A stretch of DNA of 10,373 nucleotides from Tritrichomonas foetus (Eukaryota > Parabasalia > Tritrichomonadida > Tritrichomonadidae): NCBI GenBank assembly GCA_001839685.1, contig MLAK01001221.1:1-10373 (forward strand), written 5' to 3'. Below are positions 7,701 to 10,373 of the stretch, piece by piece. The notes beneath the pieces were generated by a model that made no database searches, was not told the DNA's origin, and worked only from the letters and a program-made list of their open reading frames with translations. Positions within the stretch are counted from its first letter, which is position 1. Every line of letters begins with the position of its first letter. The position numbers were made by a program, and so were the translations under genes.

Positions 7701-9831
7701 AAAAATGAGTAAAATGGTTAATTCCTTGTAAAATTGTAGATATCGTAAAAGGGGAACAAGGTGCAAAAAATTGCGATGTAAGCGTACAGTAAAAATTATT
7801 ATTTAAAAATGATCGGAAAGAATAGCCATGAAAATGTCCTGAATAATAGGACAAAAAACTATAAATATTTTGAAATGCAACTTTCGGATTTTTAGCTGTA
7901 GTAATTTCCTGTGGTGGAGAAATATCTGTAAACATGGTACCAGAAAGCCATAATGGCTGAACAGATGGATTATCAATTCTTGCGATTGTAGTTTGATTAT
8001 TAATTATTGTCAATTCAAATACTTTTCGATCCCATGGATAATTCACCATTGAAAAAATTGGCCATTTTGTCTTTACAAAAATGTCATTTATATGAGATCC
8101 ATCTATAATCGAAAAGCTTCTAAAAATATAAATAATATTTCCATCTTTGTTAGGGTGAGCTAACAAAGCTAATGTAAAAGCAGTTCCATTACAAAAAGTT
8201 ACTAATTTTTCGTCTTTTGGAATTAATTCTAAATACGGCTTTTTCAAAGGTTTCACTTCAGAATGAAGAACAACGCTAGAAATATATAAGGCACCTTCTT
8301 GATGCAAAGCAAAAATATTCAATTTCTTTTTCGATACATGAAGTGAATAGATATAAAATCCATCAGAAGTAAGTGGTTGTCTCAATTTATGTGATTTGTT
8401 TTTCATTGGTAATTCACCAATAAAATCGAAATTAGGCAAACGATACAAATAAGGATTACCTTTATTTCCCAAAATCACTGCATATCCATTACTTGTTACC
8501 ATTTCATAATAATGCAAATTAGGTGGCTCTGTAAATTTAATAATTTTATATCTCTTAATCTTCTCGATTATTTGATTCGTATTTTGATCAAGGTTTTGAT
8601 TCGTATTTTGATCATTATTCTGATCATTGTTTTGATTATTATTCTGATCATTGTTTTGATTCGTATTTTGATCATTATTTTGATTATTATTCTGATCATT
8701 GTTTTGATTATTATTCTGATTATTGTTTTGATTATTATTCTGATTATTGTTTTGATGATTATTCTGATCAGTGTTTAGATTCGGCGGTTGATGTGTGGTT
8801 TGATTTGTTGTTTGAATACTAGTATGGTCAATATTTAAGCTGTTGTTTATTTTGTTATTAAAATCATTCATGGGGGGCTTGAGGTCGATGGAAATAATAG
8901 TGCCAGGCTGTCCAAAAAGGTAAATGTGTGAAGAATCACAAGCCATTATAGAATGATTGGTGTAAAAATCTGCATCATGTTTTATTTCGTCAACTGTCAA
9001 AAAAACTACACCTTCATTGCTTGGATGGTGAAAAACTGCATTATCAATTGGGTATTTAAAAATAAAATCTGAATAAGGAGTAAAATCAAGTGGTTTGATT
9101 TTCTTTTTCGGTTCGAGTAGCAATTGACCAAACAACTGTAAAGAATAAAGAATAGATGTTATTTCATTTGCATAAATTCCCCATTTAAAGAGAATAAAGG
9201 CAATTTTTGGTGTTAACTGATTTTTGGAGATTTCAATAAGTTTCTGTGTAACTAATCTGTGTTTTGGATTTGTTAAAATCAAGGAATTTTTCACTTTAAC
9301 AATTGGTAAAACTTGAAGTGCAGAATCTTCATCAACAATTTTGTTCAATAGATTTTCATTAATTTCTATTCTTGGTTTCAAGAAAAAATAATGTGACGGA
9401 AGGTATCTACTAATTTCCCGCTGTTCAGCATCAGCAATTTCTTGTCGGCGATTATATTCAGTTTCAAGGTATGGTGCTGAATTATTTTTAAAATATTTGA
9501 ATAAATGAACAAGAATCTGTTGCATATATGATTTTGATTCTTGCGGTCCAGAAAGAAATGGAACGAGGATATTTTGCCATACATCTGATGATGAAGATAA
9601 CGCAGCAAACACTGTTGGATCCGAAAGAAAATCAATAATTGCAATGTCTCGTGGAATATTCAATGGACGGACGACGTTTTCTGGTAATTGATGAAATAAA
9701 TCGGATACGAATTTTTGCCTTGTGATTAAATCATCAAAATGAATTTCAAAAAAATTTTGCGTTGATTCGTTTAATGCATAACTAGCGAGATCTGTATTAT
9801 TAATGGGGGTGGAAGAATGAGATCCACCCAT
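664..9831 (-). CDS. Giant HECT-domain E3 ubiquitin ligase, complete, single exon
   Basis: The product is a 3055-residue protein (numbered from the ATG at 9831) whose last ~365 residues form a HECT ubiquitin ligase domain. HECT enzymes accept ubiquitin from an E2 onto a catalytic Cys and pass it to a substrate lysine. Seen: IDVGGPGRE at ~2738-2746, FAGVLIGICI in the N-lobe, FW-VIEAFTPEER and TGRVRLPP near the lobe boundary, LPTASTCF with catalytic C3023, and Phe at position -4. Upstream come a possible beta-propeller (~274-632) with a Q/N insert (356-419), helical scaffold, and tentative SPRY-like (~1757-1872) and CUB-like (~2174-2257) modules. A Lys/Glu-rich segment at ~1168-1202 is probably a linker or helix. 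No signal peptide or convincing membrane span is seen, so the cytosol or nucleus is likely. The frame also opens 20 codons earlier at GTG 9891, with a stop two codons before that. In a eukaryote I choose the first in-frame ATG. The substrate is unknown. The HECT call is near certain; the family subtype is not assigned. Confidence 0.95.
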   Translation of the reverse strand: MGGSHSSTPINNTDLASYALNESTQNFFEIHFDDLITRQKFVSDLFHQLPENVVRPLNIPRDIAIIDFLSDPTVFAALSSSSDVWQNILVPFLSGPQESKSYMQQILVHLFKYFKNNSAPYLETEYNRRQEIADAEQREISRYLPSHYFFLKPRIEINENLLNKIVDEDSALQVLPIVKVKNSLILTNPKHRLVTQKLIEISKNQLTPKIAFILFKWGIYANEITSILYSLQLFGQLLLEPKKKIKPLDFTPYSDFIFKYPIDNAVFHHPSNEGVVFLTVDEIKHDADFYTNHSIMACDSSHIYLFGQPGTIISIDLKPPMNDFNNKINNSLNIDHTSIQTTNQTTHQPPNLNTDQNNHQNNNQNNNQNNNQNNNQNNDQNNNQNNDQNTNQNNDQNNNQNNDQNNDQNTNQNLDQNTNQIIEKIKRYKIIKFTEPPNLHYYEMVTSNGYAVILGNKGNPYLYRLPNFDFIGELPMKNKSHKLRQPLTSDGFYIYSLHVSKKKLNIFALHQEGALYISSVVLHSEVKPLKKPYLELIPKDEKLVTFCNGTAFTLALLAHPNKDGNIIYIFRSFSIIDGSHINDIFVKTKWPIFSMVNYPWDRKVFELTIINNQTTIARIDNPSVQPLWLSGTMFTDISPPQEITTAKNPKVAFQNIYSFLSYYSGHFHGYSFRSFLNNNFYCTLTSQFFAPCSPFTISTILQGINHFTHFYLTEQKVELLPNDLIRSTLLMLFRYLDFNLSNFKDRYNTDEFISLDCNMNVIIDLFAIIISNQKLNFLHKMVGFVFTNSFSRFMNNTTEKSSDLFVFFFENLSEDFVFYMIKQISHKQDFPYIISKKNIRHVFPPILKKLKQNNIRPNEYEFLSSYMRSIMLEMNKVYSSLQGFLPPKEQILSDSFHAFSNVVVEEATPFFKSLPDEYNEESFCAHPFVYFFSKWMALLEPFPQFNRASIEITSIILPIYSIISKKITQIKVKGKLTEDKTGFYKIYLIFFEIFSLFVNSITTLLDGGSEIRDIIQYKWLVEATNEVGATPKKIEKWVKILNNPSDKKKAHKSLSRGLSFNIANQNLKSQRVEHSHLESFMNALTSYNCNAPIHSLMDYLYNKVKNPFNKKLTEEEKRFERLIFASFIKQLGMTSNVLDLSIQISSNKSPILSHFVKQIMESLYRIRRAVKLSKQLTAQIKEKDKGKSEVGNARKNDENFLQKIEENYDLYISEIIKKVAFLLHIQPCLRFNSNQFEQDFPDMLKHLQAFLTAGITVVNYFKIVESANIASKHISTGIALIHNILLENMNIDCSSYLIEQFASSCSISHYLSSMDRSTSNKGASIVINILPLLEKMIVDSSNDVPLYSLIVFFMNLSISIAKLSHSIVFKKIGKLVDQLQSTKTIMSSQDVKSFLVFIVSAVIMLIDENPELKNDKSTYELLLKFFDPTKINEESLPLAKICYKVFMKVSYTAKDLLLMMTNCSPFNYHLIVSFILEILENSSQKIDLLFEIITIISNTTAGRNSFIMKDYKFFNQKSILNKCYKSPTSIIGGCLELILLCRALLNKNDADMNRVLCAILGGVTDPEYSKFINDILLFGTFAILSNSIEEIYPNSLIKNIKTNTIYYVDSISQSFYEVWQLPVHQDSSIQQLPISNDIVPVQIMPFNNKMFSSYSLLIPKFIDALKGNLLPSLNLLVLSSLREYSTNPEFMKDFFQKLNSKLLSINDINYCNSTSVFNMLLRSHLAQDSDGFLEKTPNFFEFYDVLTPNNKINNPIINTSNNACLYFSTMITLESNCKFEADINCTDFDIGIFCPSLLENADSLFFSHRSTEFYGKIQIIYNKAYGISIIEEKEKRTKLITYPFCIVIFLCTNGSVSYTFGKQSQNYELSGKMVLKRRKVTNRENHSISLLSVNTCLNNISIKSSNHIKSNKIGRLDNIMNQEKKFSSNKKNTFMEIPFIVMNNLPNYICVEPVRSIKGYSPIFYSLVKELCTAPKIPNNIMFKFISKGDKSIYLSSTKSFKHINRFTGKSYLLLQNLIDNMDTLPLVNPFNYQPLHTNLINYYLPELSNLCKNETVNWLFIHFLSSCSIQFENIIKLFQLNTNDIVHHILNILHTLEPINLGIDKDGNNESSYINFNHNSLDRTTPIRLPNFINFSKALQIIMKHYDQSDFQAEFVHEWLNLLEKRVNNGYYHSCLPTNAFAVRVNSDDIVHSYTFERPDISGWIICYDSSGLCNTKDNLRVNDVQISTYLHKANSQRIQVTLSSNQRNSVVFIPFIENSNDTLIDTFFDLVISMKYFVLYISQRKDKLQNFTQLLAKIYKLFFHCIIGLSPFFIKFLPDCFNFLIHTLPTTSFYLNSDLVKCINTLGQFCYQVPFISTYLFEQQALWNEKIVRPLLKFFPEFLTPEEIEISQKEKDRTDISFPASPFPQELNSEILKKSHVLYSLKRLLQKRDTPVGYPFYLLVNDWTYFTLLCPPIDKSLKSSLVIEVKFTLFTPKIAIISINTKNNDDYELIISTKSTMDDPIHTQANTPFNVPNDTIYIKIIDNHVSGFKSCYTTNVDFVITSPISQTSNKPEKFIIDNADRVTTDLKILSTIMNFHDDQQILENIPAKYYMNPKLNYTILNSPELIYSKDLKYPMNVILLRSKLILLLNWLMFVEPSLFDTDDELKKLTLSLSVNLKMDIFQKRVQQFSKDEFPILKINRKEAGLVRAGLSTCLENTVINQMTEIYFKLCTPFCFRNSIVPWKVDFHGEKGIDVGGPGRELVAECANELSCPLCGLVVPTPNARNDVGDMRDYFIPIASPKLTNSECIYKFAGVLIGICIRTKIVQQFMFPPFVWEYLITGVLTINHIFQIDKNYEILITSLTEASQSDISNEEFIRKFNLKFVVFDSTGKECPLTQRGKTDIVDKTNCGEYISLANQYRLNELKQNLEPMRQGLWENLGFQPMEALDWNTLEFSACGKKIITVEALKEVTSFIEMSDNRIKLFWDVIEAFTPEERSNLLKFATGRVRLPPRIEGENKFLILDSLNGTDILPTASTCFHKLHFPYYTSFEKAYKLLKIASEYTGTFENS
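3061..3312 (-). other. Possible CUB/jelly-roll-like module (residues ~2174-2257)
   Basis: This segment reads HSYTFERPDISGWIICYDSSGLCNTKDNLRV, broken here by strand boundaries: a polar-hydrophobic strand, then a W-x-I-x-YD strand, then C-x-T-x-DNL. That order resembles the small beta-sandwich (x-F-D-x-C-x-T-E-x-x-D-x-L) found in some giant eukaryotic ubiquitin-pathway and scaffold proteins. A further strand-rich stretch follows at roughly residues 2420-2520 and may be a second copy. The evidence is pattern resemblance only, and I hold it loosely. Confidence 0.2.
4216..4563 (-). other. Possible SPRY-like beta-sandwich (residues ~1757-1872)
   Basis: The segment is rich in predicted strands and contains KFEADINCTDFDIGIFCPS early on. 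Further along it has KAYGISI and then ITYPFCIVIFLCTNGSVSYTFGK. The order (F-E-x-D-I, then D-I-G-I-F, then a hydrophobic strand followed by NG and a Y-x-FG strand) is reminiscent of SPRY domains, which occur in HERC1 among giant HECT ligases and bind peptide ligands. The match is by eye and weak. It could be another lectin-like fold or an unrelated beta module. Confidence 0.3.
7936..9012 (-). other. Possible beta-propeller region (residues ~274-632)
   Basis: This stretch alternates short hydrophobic strands with polar turns, in units such as NHSIMACDSSHIYLFGQPG, SNGYAVILGNKGNPYLYRLP and LTSDGFYIYSLHVSKKKLNIF. The recurring pattern of S-D/N-G-x-Y-x-x-L followed by a second strand is typical of WD40- or RCC1-like propeller blades. 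Large HECT ligases often have a propeller N-terminal to the catalytic domain, where it binds partners. The Q/N tract falls between two apparent blades and is probably a loop insertion. No clear WD dipeptides or RCC1 signatures are visible, so the propeller call is an inference from strand pattern only, and the blade count is not determined. Confidence 0.4.
8575..8766 (-). repeat. Gln/Asn tetrapeptide tract (16 x QNNx), encoded by a 24-bp minisatellite
   Basis: Residues 356-419 are sixteen consecutive tetrapeptides of the form Q-N-(N/T/L)-(N/D/H). At the DNA level the period is 24 bp, not 12, because Gln codons mostly alternate CAG and CAA in successive blocks. In register from 8581 to 8772 there are about eight 24-bp units. 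Units 8701-8724 and 8725-8748 are identical, and 8629-8652 differs from them at one base. A looser Q/T/N/H-rich segment continues on the N-terminal side (to ~residue 345). Such tracts are disordered or prion-like in other proteins and change length by replication slippage. The tract stays in frame throughout. Confidence 0.9.
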
Positions 9832-9845
9832 AAATCTATGACCAT
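9832..9845 (-). promoter_or_regulatory. Initiator-like TCATA just before the start codon
   Basis: Read on the minus strand, TCATAGATTT directly precedes the ATG at 9831. TCATA (9841-9837) matches the core TCA(+1)Y(A/T) of the trichomonad initiator, the main core promoter element in Trichomonas, which usually sits within about 20 bases of the start codon. The presumed +1 A is at 9839, giving an 8-base 5' leader. This position would also exclude two upstream out-of-frame ATGs (at 9845 and 9875), which supports the choice of ATG 9831. The longer consensus (TCATT downstream) is not matched, so the call depends on the organism being a parabasalid. Confidence 0.35.
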
Positions 9846-9940
9846 TTATAGATTGAAAATAATTCACTTTTTCATAACCTTGGAATTTCACTTGTCAAAA
9901 ATTAAAGCAAATATGAAAAATACAAGAAGCTAAAAAACAA

Positions 9941-10011
9941 GGAATCTGAAATTGTTGATGCTGCAAGTGAATACTTGGATTCAGATTTCACTTGCAACTG
10001 AAATTTTTGAT
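9941..10011. repeat. Cluster of interleaved direct and inverted repeats upstream of the ligase
   Basis: TGCAAGTGAA (9962-9971) pairs perfectly with TTCACTTGCA (9987-9996). AATCTGAA (9943-9950) pairs with TTCAGATT (9980-9987). The two stems interleave and share base 9987, so they are mutually exclusive or pseudoknot-like in one strand. A direct repeat CTGAAATTnTTGAT lies at 9946-9959 and 9998-10011 (13 of 14 identical). The core CAAGTGAA occurs three times near the gene start: minus strand at 9887-9894 and 9987-9994 (exactly 100 bases apart), plus strand at 9964-9971. It may be an upstream regulatory region; no known trichomonad factor site is recognised. Confidence 0.5.
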
Positions 10012-10230
10012 AATGAAAAGAATTAAAAATTTTAGCTTTATGTACATAATATGATTTGAAATTGTCCAGCTAAATTAATTAATGGAGGATTTAGGGAAGA
10101 TAAAGCTATTGTTTTCTTTTTTGTTTTGTTTTATTTTTCACTCTCTGAAATGTGGTCCTTATCGTTTGATTTCAGATATGAATTGTTATGGAATAAATAG
10201 AATTTTTTTAAATATATTTCGGTCATACAA
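10012..10230. other. AT-rich intergenic spacer
   Basis: No gene or RNA is recognisable here. A 9-bp inverted repeat (TAGCTTTAT at 10033-10041 and ATAAAGCTA at 10100-10108) brackets TTAATTAA-type sequence. A T-rich tract occupies about 10108-10138. TCATA at 10223-10227, 8 bases before an ATG at 10233, resembles the initiator spacing of the ligase but leads only to a six-codon frame. Confidence 0.5.
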
Positions 10231-10373
10231 CAATGATGAAGAAAAAACAATGATGAAGAATAAAACAATGATAAAGAATAAAATAATGATGAAGAATAAA
10301 ACAATGATGAAGAATAAAACAATGATGAAGAATAAAACAATGATGAAGAATAAAACAATGATAAAGAATAAAA
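10231..10373. repeat. 18-bp tandem repeat (minisatellite), continues past the right edge
   Basis: There are eight units of consensus CAATGATGAAGAATAAAA. The first (10231-10247) is 17 bases long, having lost the T before the A-run. Seven 18-base units then start at 10248, 10266, 10284, 10302, 10320, 10338 and 10356, the last ending exactly at the window end. Two units (10266 and 10356) carry ATAAAG in place of ATGAAG, and one (10284) starts with T. Because 18 is a multiple of three, the array is stop-free in all three minus frames and in one plus frame (T-M-M-K-N-K), so open frames here mean little. Confidence 0.9.

Noticed and set aside
8512..8778. Plus-strand 88-codon frame rich in Ile/Leu, looking like a membrane protein
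   Set aside because: It is the antisense of the Q/N minisatellite (AAT/CAA read backwards gives Ile/Leu/Val codons), so its hydrophobicity is an artefact of the repeat.
664..9891. Ciliate-type code, or a prokaryotic gene with a GTG start
   Set aside because: Gln is always CAA/CAG and the frame ends at TAA, so no stop reassignment is seen. HECT ligases of this size, AATAAA and the lack of a ribosome binding site point to a eukaryote with the standard code.
9832..10230. An upstream exon joined by an intron to the ligase
   Set aside because: No trichomonad-type 3' splice/branch motif (ACTAAC...CAG) is seen on the minus strand before the start, and an in-frame ATG with an initiator-like element makes an extra exon unnecessary.
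10131..10373. Minus-strand frame with FYSSSL hexapeptide repeats, open to the right edge
   Set aside because: The 18-bp repeat is stop-free in all three minus frames, and the non-repeat tail (~38 residues) resembles nothing. The apparent start inside the window is TTG, not ATG.
10233..10373. Plus-strand frames starting at ATG 10233 or ATG 10250
   Set aside because: The first stops after six codons at TGA 10251. The second is only the repeat read as T-M-M-K-N-K, with no unique sequence in the window to support a gene.

Overview
The window is AT-rich nuclear DNA from a microbial eukaryote. It holds one very large, intronless gene on the minus strand, flanked by about 0.66 kb (left) and 0.5 kb (right) of non-coding sequence. 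A parabasalid, Trichomonas- or more likely Tritrichomonas-like, fits best. The 3055-codon gene has no intron, the standard code applies (Gln only as CAA/CAG, TAA as the stop), a trichomonad-type initiator (TCATA) may lie 8 bases before the first in-frame ATG, and AATAAA lies 10 bases after the stop. The lineage is an inference from style, not from a marker gene.

Layout: 6-60, an imperfect inverted repeat (hairpin). 61-647, non-coding sequence with only small hairpins. 648-653, a polyadenylation signal on the minus strand. 664-9831 (minus), a giant HECT-type E3 ubiquitin ligase. 9832-9845, the start region with an initiator-like motif. 9941-10011, a cluster of short direct and inverted repeats upstream of the gene. 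10012-10230, AT-rich spacer. 10231-10373, an 18-bp tandem repeat that runs off the right edge.

The ligase has the usual giant-HECT architecture. A long N-terminal and middle part, presumably for substrate binding and scaffolding, is followed by a complete C-terminal HECT domain. That domain has the catalytic Cys 32 residues from the end and a Phe at position -4. The N-terminal part looks like a beta-propeller interrupted by a 64-residue Gln/Asn tetrapeptide tract. Most of the middle is probably helical-repeat scaffold, with tentative SPRY-like and CUB/jelly-roll-like beta modules. There is no operon or second gene, so the context says nothing about the substrate.

No previously undescribed system is evident. 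The points most worth a second look are the Q/N tract, the interleaved repeats upstream of the gene, and the minisatellite at the right edge.
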